The translations under genes were made by a program, and so were the position numbers. Positions 35,549 to 44,261 of a stretch of 64,000 bases of DNA are shown one piece after another. Within the stretch, counting starts at the first letter, position 1; each line of letters starts with the position of its first letter. Source of the stretch: Bosea beijingensis (lineage in GTDB: Bacteria; Pseudomonadota; Alphaproteobacteria; Rhizobiales; Beijerinckiaceae); NCBI RefSeq assembly GCF_030758975.1, contig NZ_CP132359.1, forward strand, positions 558,001 through 622,000, given 5' to 3'. The notes beneath the pieces were generated by a model. The model did no database searches and had not been told where the DNA came from. It saw only the letters and a list, made by a program, of their open reading frames with translations.

Positions 35549-35782
35549 GTGCAGGTTCTCGTTCGCGACAACAATGTCGATCAGGCGCTCCGCGCCCTCA
35601 AGAAGAAGATGCAGCGCGAGGGCATCTTCCGTGAGATGAAGCTTCGTGGTCACTACGAGAAGCCGTCCGAGAAGCGCGCCCGCGAGTCGGCCGAGGCCGT
35701 CCGCCGCGCCCGCAAGCTCCAGCGCAAGAAGCTCCAGCGCGAAGGCCTCCTGCCCGCGCCGGTGAAGCCCAAGCGTCCCTGA
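35549..35782 (+). CDS. rpsU: 30S ribosomal protein bS21
   Basis: A 77-residue basic ribosomal protein. The GTG start at 35549 follows AAGGACGG. The conserved [20 protein letters not shown] opening is followed by a Lys/Arg-rich tail. It lies downstream of purEK with its own likely promoter. Confidence 0.96.
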   Translation: MQVLVRDNNVDQALRALKKKMQREGIFREMKLRGHYEKPSEKRARESAEAVRRARKLQRKKLQREGLLPAPVKPKRP

Positions 35783-35831
35783 TTCCCTTCGGGCGACCCA
35801 TTGGGTCGCCAGGACAGGGCCGATAGCGTTT

Positions 35832-35857
35832 CGCGCCTGGAGCCCGCTCCGGGCGCG
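35832..35857 (+). terminator. Possible terminator hairpin after rpsU
   Basis: An 11-base stem with one G-T pair (CGCGCCTGGAG/CTCCGGGCGCG) and a 4-base loop is followed by TTGTCATTTT. The T-tract is interrupted, so efficiency is doubtful. The rest of the 35783-36023 gap holds no open frame I can support. Confidence 0.4.
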
Positions 35858-36023
35858 TTGTCATTTTGGCGGCGTTAACCAAGTTTTGGCGGGTTTCGGG
35901 CGTTGTCTCTCGCAGGGGCGCTGCGGTTGGGGAGCGCGATCACGCCGCGACGGCCGCAAGGCCGACATCTCCGGCAGTCGGGGAGATCGCGGCAGGCGAA
36001 GCACCAAACCGATGAGGCAGAGC

Positions 36024-36878
36024 ATGATCCGAGGCAGTAACTGGTTGGCCGCAGCCGGCATGGCTCTGGCACTCGCGGGTTGCGACACCGTCTCCAATCT
36101 CGGCTCCCAACCCGCCGTCGCCGAGCTCGACACGCGCGACACCGCCGATGCCAGCGTCAATATCGGCTCGCTCAGCGACGTCATCTCGCGCAACCCGAAC
36201 GATCCGGGAGCTTACAACACCCGCGGCGCGGCCTATGCCCGCGTCGGCCGCTTCTCGGATGCTATCGGGGATTTCACCAAGGCGGTGCAGCTCGATCCGA
36301 ACCTCGCCTCGGCCTATACGAATCGCGGCCTGGCGCTGCGCCAGAGCGGCCGTGCCGATTCGGCGCTGGCCGATTTCAACCGCGCCACCACCGCCAACCC
36401 GAACTACGCACCGGCCTATATCGCCCGCGCCAACCTGCTGCGCCAGCAGGGCAACAGCCAGCAGGCGCTGGCCGATCTCAACACCGCGATCCGGCTCAAT
36501 CCCGAATCGGCGGAAGCCTTCCATGCCCGCGGCCTCGTCTACCAGAAGGAAGGCCAGCACCAGCACGCCGTCACCGATTTCGACTCGGTGATCGACCGCA
36601 ACCCCTACACCGCCCCGCCCTATATCGCGCGCGGCCAGAGCCTGAACGCGCTCGGCAAGTACGATTCGGCACAGGAAGACTTCACCGCCGCGCTCAATGT
36701 CGACAACCGCAATGCCGATGCCTGGGCCGGCCGCGGCTTCGCCTTCGAGAAGCTCGGCAAGAAGGCGGAAGCGCTGGAAGCCTATCAGCGCGCGCTCTCC
36801 ATCGACGGCAACAACGCCCAGGCCCGTGCCGGCTCCTCGCGTCTCGGCGGCGGCGGCGGCGGCTTCTTCCGGAGCTGA
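36024..36878 (+). CDS. TPR-repeat lipoprotein (NlpI-like)
   Basis: A 284-residue protein. The ATG at 36024 is favoured over 36012 by a GAGG site. A signal peptide ends in lipobox LALAGC. About seven tetratricopeptide repeats follow (YNTRGAAYARVGRFSDAIGD, YTNRGLALRQSGRADSALAD and similar), then a Gly-rich tail. It is probably an envelope scaffold anchored in the outer membrane, comparable in layout to NlpI, though orthology is not shown. Confidence 0.9.
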   Translation: MIRGSNWLAAAGMALALAGCDTVSNLGSQPAVAELDTRDTADASVNIGSLSDVISRNPNDPGAYNTRGAAYARVGRFSDAIGDFTKAVQLDPNLASAYTNRGLALRQSGRADSALADFNRATTANPNYAPAYIARANLLRQQGNSQQALADLNTAIRLNPESAEAFHARGLVYQKEGQHQHAVTDFDSVIDRNPYTAPPYIARGQSLNALGKYDSAQEDFTAALNVDNRNADAWAGRGFAFEKLGKKAEALEAYQRALSIDGNNAQARAGSSRLGGGGGGFFRS

Positions 36879-36896
36879 CCCGAAGAGCGCGTGCCG

Positions 36897-37760
36897 TCAC
36901 GGACGCGCGCCCTCTCCGATCGTCAGGCTCTCAGCCCCCGCGATGCCGCCTGCTACGGCATCCACCAGGAAACGCCTGATCTCGCCGAGCGAGCCGTAGC
37001 GCGGCAAATCCGCATGCCGCCCCGCCGGAAAGCGCAGGAAACGCTTGGGCGCGTTCGCGAGATCATAGAGCTGCTGTCCCTGCGCGAAGGGGATGACCTG
37101 GTCGCGCTCGCCATGGAGCACCAGCAGCGGCGCCGTGATCCGGCCAATGACCGCGTCCGAGCGGAACTGATCCTTCATCACCAGGCTGAGCGGCAGATAG
37201 GGGTAGAGATCCTGCGCCACAGCCAGGGTCGAACGATAGGGCGCCTCCAGAACCACCGCCTGGAACGGCACCTCGGCTGCGAGCTTCAGCACCACGCCGG
37301 TCCCCAGCGACTCGCCATATCCGATCAGCCTGCCCGCGCCGAACCGCGCGGCGGCAGCGCCATAGGCGGCCCGCGCATCCTGCAGCAGCCCCTCTTCGCT
37401 CGGCAGGCCCGTGGAGCCGCCATAGCCGCGATAGCTGACGGCGAAGAGCCCGGTGCCGTCCTCGGTCAGGCCCCGGAAGCGCTCGATCCGCCCGGCCCGC
37501 CCGAGATTGCCGGCATTGCCGTGGAAATAGAGCACGACCGGCTTTCCGGCGCGCGGCGGCACCACCCAGGCCACGAGCCGCTCGCCATCGGCCGTGGTCA
37601 CGCCGGTCTCCTCGGCAGCAGCGAGACCAGCCGAGCCGATCTCGGCCCGCTGGGGATCGCGCGGATACATCATCTCGCGCTGCCTGACATAGAGCGTCGC
37701 CAGCACGCCGAGATAGGCCAGGAGGCAAACCAGGACGAGAAGCTTGAGGATCCGATACAT
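36897..37760 (-). CDS. Membrane-anchored alpha/beta hydrolase (BEM46-like)
   Basis: A 287-residue protein with an N-terminal hydrophobic anchor (LKLLVLVCLLAYLGVLATLY). An alpha/beta-hydrolase domain follows: oxyanion region YFHGNAGN (about 78-85), nucleophile elbow GYGESLG (about 147-153), acid near LHGERDQVIP and a C-terminal His near AGRHADL. The active site likely faces the periplasm. The substrate is unknown. It converges on the TPR lipoprotein gene. Confidence 0.92.
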   Translation of the reverse strand: MYRILKLLVLVCLLAYLGVLATLYVRQREMMYPRDPQRAEIGSAGLAAAEETGVTTADGERLVAWVVPPRAGKPVVLYFHGNAGNLGRAGRIERFRGLTEDGTGLFAVSYRGYGGSTGLPSEEGLLQDARAAYGAAAARFGAGRLIGYGESLGTGVVLKLAAEVPFQAVVLEAPYRSTLAVAQDLYPYLPLSLVMKDQFRSDAVIGRITAPLLVLHGERDQVIPFAQGQQLYDLANAPKRFLRFPAGRHADLPRYGSLGEIRRFLVDAVAGGIAGAESLTIGEGARP

Positions 37761-37912
37761 GCCGTCGTTTCGCCCGAGTCGCCCTGCAGCACCAGCGAGA
37801 ACCGATTTCCGGGCCCGAAACGTCAGGTCCGGACAACTCTCGTGCCGCCTTTAAGCCGACCGAAAGCTCTTGCGCCAATCTTGGCCGCACAATGGCAGGG
37901 GAGAATGCACTG

Positions 37913-38176
37913 ATGATGGCAGCGACAGAGCACAAGCACGTCGACCGTCCGGCGCGCTGGGAGTGTACGGCCGACATCACCGTGGTCGATCACGCCGGCC
38001 GCGAGCTCTTCGCCCGGCTCGGCAACATCTCGGATGCGGGCTTCATGGCCGAGGCGGAGGAAACGGTCCTCGTCGGCTCGATCGTGACCGTCGAATTGCC
38101 CGAGCGTGGCGAGGTGCGCGCCGAGGTTCGCTGGTCGAACGGCTGGCGCTTCGGCTGCCTGATTCTACCGGCCTGA
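37913..38176 (+). CDS. PilZ-domain protein
   Basis: An 87-residue single-domain protein. I chose the ATG at 37913 because GGGGAG lies upstream. The PilZ core shows RPARWEC near the N-terminus and NISDAGFMAEAEE, then WSNGWRFGCLIL. PilZ domains bind cyclic di-GMP through an Arg-rich motif and D/NxSxxG; the Arg motif here is only partly consensus. It is alone between divergent and convergent neighbours. Confidence 0.85.
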   Translation: MMAATEHKHVDRPARWECTADITVVDHAGRELFARLGNISDAGFMAEAEETVLVGSIVTVELPERGEVRAEVRWSNGWRFGCLILPA

Positions 38177-38314
38177 GCCCGGCGGGCAAGCTGCAAAGCA
38201 TCACGTCGACCGGCAGCGGCGAGCGCTGCCACGGCACCAAACGCGATTTCGCCCCGCGCCTTTCGGCCGGGGCGATAACGCATGGATATGCAGGGCCTGT
38301 GAGGCGCTAACCGG

Positions 38315-38599
38315 TCAGAGCAGTACCAGAGCCAGCAGCATCAGCACGAGCGAGACGAGCGGCGCGCGCCAGCCGATCGAGGGAGCAGCGATGCCGATGC
38401 CGGTGCCGAGAACCGCAAACAGCGTGCCGATCAGCGCCGTGCCCCACGCATGCTTGGTGCCGCCGACGGCGAGCGCAGCTACGATGGCGAGGCAGGCGAC
38501 GGTTCCGACCTCGGAGAAATGAATGAAGCCGGTATAGGTCCGCTCATGCTCGGGATAGTCCATCGCGGGGGCTTCGGCGTGATGGGCGTGGTCGGCCAT
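38315..38599 (-). CDS. aa3-type cytochrome c oxidase subunit IV-like protein
   Basis: A 94-residue protein starting MADHAHHAEAPAMDYPEHER. The MDYPEHERTYTGFI block is the hallmark of the bacterial aa3 oxidase subunit IV family (PF07835). Residues 35-94 are hydrophobic with about two to three helices, more than the single helix of the classic subunit. No other oxidase gene is adjacent, which is common for this subunit. Confidence 0.85.
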   Translation of the reverse strand: MADHAHHAEAPAMDYPEHERTYTGFIHFSEVGTVACLAIVAALAVGGTKHAWGTALIGTLFAVLGTGIGIAAPSIGWRAPLVSLVLMLLALVLL

Positions 38600-38713
38600 G
38601 GTCTCGATCCTGAAAAGACGAAGTCTCTGCAAGCCCTGTAGCGCACCCGCGCCGCACGGGCAACGCGGCAGCGTGCTGCAGCCGTGGAACGATGCGTCGC
38701 AATGGTGCCGGAC

Positions 38714-40081
38714 TCAGCCCGTCTGCCTCAAACCCGTAGCCGCCAGCGCCGCGCCCTGCCGCACGGCGACACGCTCGACTGAGAATCCATCGATCTCCGC
38801 CTCGAACAACTGATGGAAGTTCAATTCGGCGTCGAGATGCAGGAAGACGCCGCCGAGCCCGATCGCGGCGCGATCCATGAACACGAATTCGCGCGGCACC
38901 GTCACCGGGCCCCGCGCCTTCAGGGCCTGATGCACCTGGAAGGCCTGCTTGCGGCCGTACTCGGCCGGGCTGACATCCTCGGCGATGCGCCTCACCCGGT
39001 CCTCCAATAACGGCCCGTAGATGAAGCGCGCCCAGATGTTCAGGGTATCGACGAGGCCCTTGGTCAGGCCCTTGAACCCCCAGGTCTCGTAGGCATGGAC
39101 GACGCGGCCCTCCTCGCCATCGCGCAGGCCCTTGTAGAGATCGACCACCCCGCCGACGAAGCTTTCCGGGAAGATGCGGATGCAACCGTAATCGAGCAGG
39201 TTGATACCCTGAGGCTCGCCGCCCTCCGAGAACACCGTGTAGTTCCCGAGATGGGGATCGCCATGGATGACGCCGTGATGGCTGAACGGGCGCCACCACG
39301 CCTTGAACATCGCGGTCGAGATCCGGTCGCGTACCGCCTGCCCATCCTGCTTGTGCGAGAGGATCGGACTGCCTTCCAGCCAGTGCATGGTGAGAAGTCG
39401 CCCGGTCGACAAAGCCGGCTCCAGCGCCGGCACCCGCACCTCGGGTGTGTCCGACAGGATCGCCTGGTAGAGTGCGGCATGCTTCGCCTCGCGGCGATAG
39501 TCGAGCTCCTCGCGGACACGCGCGCCGATCTCCTTGGCGATCTCGGTCGTGTCGATCACCGCGCCCATGCGCCGGTGCAGCGAGAACAGCACCTCGAGCT
39601 GTGCGATATCGGCTTCCACCGCCGATTCCATGTCGGGATACTGCAACTTGCAGGCGAGCGCCGCGCCATCCAGCGTCGTCGCACGATGGACCTGCCCCAG
39701 CGAGGCCGCCGCCGCCGGCTTCAGGTCGAATTCGCCGAAGCGCTCGCGCCAGCCCGCGCCGAGCTCGGCCATCATCCGGCGCTTGACGAAGGCCGCGCCC
39801 ATCGGCGGCGCCTGCGATTGCAGCTTCTGCAATTCGGCGGCGTATTCCGGCGGCACGACATCGGGAATGGTGGCGACGAGTTGCGCCACCTTCATGATCG
39901 GGCCCTTCAGCCCGCCCAGCGCCTTGGCCAGCGCCTCGGCATTGGTGGCGTCGCGTCCCTCGACGCCGAAGAGCCGCGCGCCCGCGATCCGCGCCGCCAC
40001 CCCGCCCACATTGGCGCCGACGCGGGCATAGCGCGCCGCGCGGGCGGAGAATCGGTTGGCTTCGGCGTCGCGTTCGGACAT
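38714..40081 (-). CDS. ABC1/AarF (UbiB-family) atypical kinase
   Basis: A 455-residue ABC1 kinase-like protein from the ATG at 40081. It shows the family KxGQ-type region (LKGPIMKVAQLVATIPDVVP), the Ala-rich nucleotide loop LKPAAAASLGQVHRA, catalytic-loop HGDPHLGNYTVF and metal site LLDYGCIRIF. UbiB-like proteins are ATPases supporting ubiquinone biosynthesis or lipid handling. Other ubi genes are absent here, so it may be a paralogue. Confidence 0.92.
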   Translation of the reverse strand: MSERDAEANRFSARAARYARVGANVGGVAARIAGARLFGVEGRDATNAEALAKALGGLKGPIMKVAQLVATIPDVVPPEYAAELQKLQSQAPPMGAAFVKRRMMAELGAGWRERFGEFDLKPAAAASLGQVHRATTLDGAALACKLQYPDMESAVEADIAQLEVLFSLHRRMGAVIDTTEIAKEIGARVREELDYRREAKHAALYQAILSDTPEVRVPALEPALSTGRLLTMHWLEGSPILSHKQDGQAVRDRISTAMFKAWWRPFSHHGVIHGDPHLGNYTVFSEGGEPQGINLLDYGCIRIFPESFVGGVVDLYKGLRDGEEGRVVHAYETWGFKGLTKGLVDTLNIWARFIYGPLLEDRVRRIAEDVSPAEYGRKQAFQVHQALKARGPVTVPREFVFMDRAAIGLGGVFLHLDAELNFHQLFEAEIDGFSVERVAVRQGAALAATGLRQTG

Positions 40082-40166
40082 GCGGATAGTGCTTTCGCTG
40101 TTCCTGCCCCCATCATGTAGGCGCGGACCACGCCAGCACCAATGCGACAAGCCGTGCTACGCCCCT

Positions 40167-40299
40167 TTGTCATTCCGGGGCTTCGCGCAGCGAAGAACCC
40201 GGAACCCACGACGGGGCGAGCCATTCAATACCTCGTTGCAGGCGCCTCACCCGGTCGTGGGTTCCGGGTTCGTGCCTGCGGCACGCCCCGGAATGACAA
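40167..40299. repeat. Long imperfect palindromic repeat, family A copy 2
   Basis: TTGTCATTCCGGGGCTTCGC at the left and its complement GGAATGACAA at the right frame inner CCGGAACCCACGAC / GTCGTGGGTTCCGG arms. It matches copy 1 (1053-1196) over both arms, with a different centre. It lies upstream of the AarF gene and just past the pepT stop. Confidence 0.85.
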
Positions 40300-40309
40300 C
40301 TGTGTGGAG

Positions 40310-41539
40310 CTAAACGCCCTGCCCCGCCAGCAGGCAGATGCGCCGCGCGACCTCATAGGAGGTCTCGAACGCCGGCAGCGGCAGGAATTCGAAGCGCGAG
40401 TGGAAATTATGCGCGCCGGTGAAGAAATTCGGCGTCGGCAGCCCGCGCGCCGAGAGCGCCGCCCCGTCCGTGCCGCCGCGCATCGGAATCCGCTTCGGCG
40501 CGATCTGCAGTTCGGACAGCGCCGCCATCAGCAGATCGACCGAGCGCCGGTCCTCGCCCAGGCTGTCGGCGATGTTGCCGTAGACATCCGTGACGTCCGA
40601 GGTGACACGCCCGGTCGGATAGCGCTTTGCGATCTCCGCCGCGACCTCGCCGATCCGCTGCTTGCGCGCCGCGAAGGACGCCTTGTCGAAATCGCGGATA
40701 TTGGCCCTGAGCACGGCCTCGGCCGCATTGGCGACGATCTCGACGAACCAGGTATAGCCTTCGCGGCCGGCCGTGTTCTCCGGCGTTTGCGCCCTGTCGA
40801 AGTCGGCCATGTAGTCCTGCGCCATCAGGATCGGGTTCACCAGCACGCCCTTGGCCGACATCGGATGCGCGGTGACGCCGGTGAAGACGATCTCGGCCAT
40901 CGCGGCGTTGAAATTCTCCCAGACGACCTCGCCGACCTCGCAGCTATCGATCGTATAGGCGAAGTCGCAGTCGAACCGGGCGAGATCGAGCGCCTTGGCG
41001 CCGCGCAGGCCGATCTCCTCGTCCGGTACGAAGGCGACAAGGATGTCGCCATGTTCGTCCTCGGGACGCAATTCGGCCAGCAGCGTCATCACGATCGCGA
41101 CCGCCGCCTTGTTGTCGGCCCCGAGCACGCTGGTGCCGTCGCTGAAGACGATCTCGTTGCCCTTGTAGCGGGTGATTTCCGGATGCTCGGCGACGCGCAG
41201 CCAGATGTCCTTCTCCGCGTTGAGGCAAAGATCCTCGCCCTCGAAGCGCAGCACCTGCGCCTTGATCACCGGCGACAGGCCGACGTCGACCGTATCGACA
41301 TGGGCGATGAAGCCGATCCGCGGCGCGCCCGCCTTCGTGCCGCGCTTCAGCGCGGTCACCGTGGCATGGTCGTCGATGACGACGTTCTCCAGGCCGAGCG
41401 CGCGCAGCTCCTCCGCAAGCAGTTCCGCCAGAACCTGCTGGCCCGGCGTGCTCGGCAGGGTGGTCGCCTTCATGTCGCTCTGGCTCTCGATCGCGACATA
41501 GCGCAGGAACCGTTCGAGCAATTTATCGCGCACGCTCAC
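40310..41539 (-). CDS. pepT: Peptidase T (M20 aminotripeptidase)
   Basis: A 409-residue M20B metallopeptidase starting with GTG at 41539. Di-zinc ligands appear in HVDTVD (about 80-85), GADNKAA (about 143-149) and PDEEIGL (about 177-183). PepT removes the N-terminal residue of tripeptides. Its GTG shares one base with the BKACE stop (TAGTG), so translation is coupled. That pairing raises the option that it hydrolyses an amide intermediate instead of peptides. Confidence 0.93.
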   Translation of the reverse strand: MSVRDKLLERFLRYVAIESQSDMKATTLPSTPGQQVLAELLAEELRALGLENVVIDDHATVTALKRGTKAGAPRIGFIAHVDTVDVGLSPVIKAQVLRFEGEDLCLNAEKDIWLRVAEHPEITRYKGNEIVFSDGTSVLGADNKAAVAIVMTLLAELRPEDEHGDILVAFVPDEEIGLRGAKALDLARFDCDFAYTIDSCEVGEVVWENFNAAMAEIVFTGVTAHPMSAKGVLVNPILMAQDYMADFDRAQTPENTAGREGYTWFVEIVANAAEAVLRANIRDFDKASFAARKQRIGEVAAEIAKRYPTGRVTSDVTDVYGNIADSLGEDRRSVDLLMAALSELQIAPKRIPMRGGTDGAALSARGLPTPNFFTGAHNFHSRFEFLPLPAFETSYEVARRICLLAGQGV

Positions 41540-42432
41540 TATGCCTCTCCCTTGGCCTGTCGCGCCAACCAGCCCCGCACCTCGGCCGCGCTGGCAGGCT
41601 GTCCGCCCGCCGCCTCGACCAGCCGGACGCTGTCCGCGATCAATTCACGATTCGTCTTGTCGCAGCCGAAGGGCGCATCCTCCAGTCCGCCGCGGACATG
41701 GACGCCCCGCGCCACCGCCGGGCCGATGAGGTCGCGGAGATCGACGCCGAGCCCGGCGATCATCACCGGCGCCTCGGGCGCGTCTTCGGCGAGCAGCCTG
41801 AGATGCGCCTCGAGCGCCCATTCGCGCGGCGGAAACCCCCAGGCGAAGGCTTCCGAGAACATCAAGCGATAGATCGGCATCGGCATGCCCGGATAGGCCT
41901 TGGCCAAGGCCGCGCCGAGCCGCGTGAAGCCCGGCTCGTAGATCGCATAGCTCGGGTGTACCTTGTGGCGCTCCGCCACCTCCATCCCCTCGCGGATATG
42001 CTCGCCGGGGTTCTGGTAAATGAAGCCGGCCTCGCCCTGCGGGATGCCGGCAAAGGTCGTCCAGTTGCAGGAGCCGGGATCGAGCACGCCCCATTCGGCA
42101 AGCCCACGCTTCGCCAGTTCTTCGAGATGGGTGTAGCGGCCCGAGCCGATCATATCGCCAGCATAGCCCGAACCGAGGATCGGGATCGTCGGATAGACGA
42201 TGGCGTCGACCTTGGCACGGATTCCCTCGATCGCCTGCGCATAGAGTTCCCAGTCGTCGCGCTGGCGGCCGGTCGCCATGTCGTAGACATGCAGATGCAC
42301 GATGGCCGCGCCGGCTTCCACGGCGGCAATGCCATCCGCGATGATATCGGGAATGCTGATGGGAATGCCGGGCTGGCGCTCCTTGCCCCAGGGACCGTTG
42401 ATCGCGGCCTCGACCCAGATCGGCTTGGTCAC
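41539..42432 (-). CDS. BKACE (DUF849) beta-keto acid cleavage enzyme
   Basis: A 297-residue TIM-barrel enzyme from the GTG at 42432 after AAGGAAG. BKACE enzymes condense a beta-keto acid with acetyl-CoA, giving acetoacetate and a new CoA ester. Zinc ligands fit HLHV (about 46-49), and GVHVRGGLEDAPFG is the C-terminal family signature. Substrate-pocket residues cannot be assigned by eye. It is coupled to pepT and divergent from an acyl-CoA ligase 118 bases away, suggesting one catabolic route. Confidence 0.92.
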   Translation of the reverse strand: MTKPIWVEAAINGPWGKERQPGIPISIPDIIADGIAAVEAGAAIVHLHVYDMATGRQRDDWELYAQAIEGIRAKVDAIVYPTIPILGSGYAGDMIGSGRYTHLEELAKRGLAEWGVLDPGSCNWTTFAGIPQGEAGFIYQNPGEHIREGMEVAERHKVHPSYAIYEPGFTRLGAALAKAYPGMPMPIYRLMFSEAFAWGFPPREWALEAHLRLLAEDAPEAPVMIAGLGVDLRDLIGPAVARGVHVRGGLEDAPFGCDKTNRELIADSVRLVEAAGGQPASAAEVRGWLARQAKGEA

Positions 42433-42550
42433 GGCGCTTCCTTTCGTCCCGCGATTTTGCACAAACCGTAAGCTGCTCCGCTCAGGCTTGTCAGCCCACA
42501 GGTCGGCTGGGCAGGATCGGCACAAACGCATGCGAAGACCGGAGCCGATT

Positions 42551-44176
42551 ATGCTCGAACGCCGCGCGACCTACCGCGACACGCTGGACGCCTTCGCCTG
42601 GCGCATACCGGAGCGCTTCAATATCGGCACCGCCTGCTCGGACGCCCATGCTGACGGAACCGGCAAACCTGCCCTGATCTTCGAGGAGGACGGCGGCAAG
42701 GTCGCGACGCTCTCCTTCGATGAATTGTCCCGCGCCTCGAATCGCTTCGCCAATCTCCTTGCCCATCACGGCATCGGGCCTGGCGAGCGCGTCGGCATCC
42801 TGTTGCCGCAATCGCCGCAGACCGCGATCGCGCATCTCGGCGCCTACAAGCTGGGCGCCATCGCCCTGCCGCTCTTCATCCTGTTCGGACCGGAGGCACT
42901 GGAGCACCGGCTTGGCCATAGCGGCGCCAGCGTGCTCGTCACCGACGCCGAGAATATCGGCAAGGTCGAGGCGATCCGCGACGCCCTGCCGAACCTGCGC
43001 AAGATTTTCGTCGTCGGCGGCGCCGGCCATCTCGATTTCGAGGCGGAGATGGCGAGGGCCTCCGACCGCTTCACCGCCGCCGATACGCGCGCCGACGATC
43101 CCGCCGTGATCATCTATACCTCCGGCACGACGGGTAAGCCGAAGGGCGCTCTGCATGCCCATCGCGTCCTGCTCGGCCATCTGCCGGGCGTGCAGTTGCC
43201 GCAGGAATTCTTCCCGCAACCGCATGACCTGTTCTGGACCCCGGCAGACTGGGCCTGGATCGGCGGCCTGCTCGACGTGCTCCTGCCCAGCCTCTATTGC
43301 GGCGTGCCGGTTCTGGCCTCCCGCGCCCGCAAATTCGATCCCGAAGCCGCCTTCGCGCTGATGAACAGGCACAAGGTGCGCAACGCCTTCCTGCCGCCGA
43401 CCGCGCTGAAGCTGATGCGGCAGATCGGCAATCCCCGGCGCTTCGGCTACGCGATGCGCTCGATCGGCACCGGCGGCGAAACGCTCGGCGCAGACATGCT
43501 CGACTGGAGCCGCGAGACCTTCGGCTTCCCGGTCAACGAGTTCTACGGCCAGACCGAGGCGAACCTGCTCGTCTCCAACTGCGCGAGCCTCTATCCCGTA
43601 AAACCCGGCTCGATGGGCCGCGCCGTGCCCGGCCACCGCGTCGCGGTTATCTCGCCCGAAGGCCGCGAACTGCCTGATGGCGAGCAGGGACTGATCGCGG
43701 TCGCACGCCCCGATCCCGTGATGATGCTCGAATACTGGAACCAGCCCGAGGCCACGGCGGCAAAGTTCATCGGCGACTGGCTCGTCACCGGCGATAGCGG
43801 CGCGCGCGACGAGGAGGGCTATTTCTGGTTCCAGGGCCGCGACGACGACATCATCTCCTCCGGCTCCTATCGCATCGGGCCAGGCGATATCGAGGACTGC
43901 ATCATCCGCCACCCGGCCGTGCTGATGGTCGCGGTGGTCGGCGTGCCTGATCCCGTCCGCACCGAGATCGTCAAAGCCTTCGTCCTGCCGAAGCCGGATG
44001 TGACGCCAACGGCAGAATTGGCTTCAGAGATTCAGGCCTTCGTCCGCGACCGGCTGGCGGCCTATCAGTATCCGCGCGAGGTCGAATTCGTGACCGAGCT
44101 GCCCCTGACCGCGACCGGCAAGATCATGCGCAAAGACCTGCGCAACCGGGAGATCGCGAAGCAAAGGGGAAACTAA
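42551..44176 (+). CDS. AMP-forming acyl-CoA ligase (medium-chain/aromatic type)
   Basis: A 541-residue ligase from the ATG at 42551 after GGAG. It has the P-loop YTSGTTGKPKGALHAHRV (about 195-212), FYGQTEANL, the hinge RDDDIISSGSYRIGPGDIED and C-terminal TATGKIMRKD with the catalytic Lys. It resembles ACSM-like enzymes acting on medium-chain or aromatic acids. It is divergent from BKACE-pepT. Confidence 0.92.
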   Translation: MLERRATYRDTLDAFAWRIPERFNIGTACSDAHADGTGKPALIFEEDGGKVATLSFDELSRASNRFANLLAHHGIGPGERVGILLPQSPQTAIAHLGAYKLGAIALPLFILFGPEALEHRLGHSGASVLVTDAENIGKVEAIRDALPNLRKIFVVGGAGHLDFEAEMARASDRFTAADTRADDPAVIIYTSGTTGKPKGALHAHRVLLGHLPGVQLPQEFFPQPHDLFWTPADWAWIGGLLDVLLPSLYCGVPVLASRARKFDPEAAFALMNRHKVRNAFLPPTALKLMRQIGNPRRFGYAMRSIGTGGETLGADMLDWSRETFGFPVNEFYGQTEANLLVSNCASLYPVKPGSMGRAVPGHRVAVISPEGRELPDGEQGLIAVARPDPVMMLEYWNQPEATAAKFIGDWLVTGDSGARDEEGYFWFQGRDDDIISSGSYRIGPGDIEDCIIRHPAVLMVAVVGVPDPVRTEIVKAFVLPKPDVTPTAELASEIQAFVRDRLAAYQYPREVEFVTELPLTATGKIMRKDLRNREIAKQRGN

Positions 44177-44189
44177 ACTCAACCTCCTT

Positions 44190-44228
44190 GTCATCCCGGG
44201 CGGAGCGTAGCGGCTTGTCCGGGATGAC
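44190..44228. repeat. Palindromic repeat, family B copy 1
   Basis: GTCATCCCGG (44190-44199) and CCGGGATGAC (44219-44228) are exact inverted arms around a 19-base centre containing GGAGCGTAGCGG. The same arms recur at 50812-50921. It lies between convergent genes. Confidence 0.75.
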
Positions 44229-44261
44229 GGCGCCTCCCTTGTTGGTTGATGCGACGCCGCG

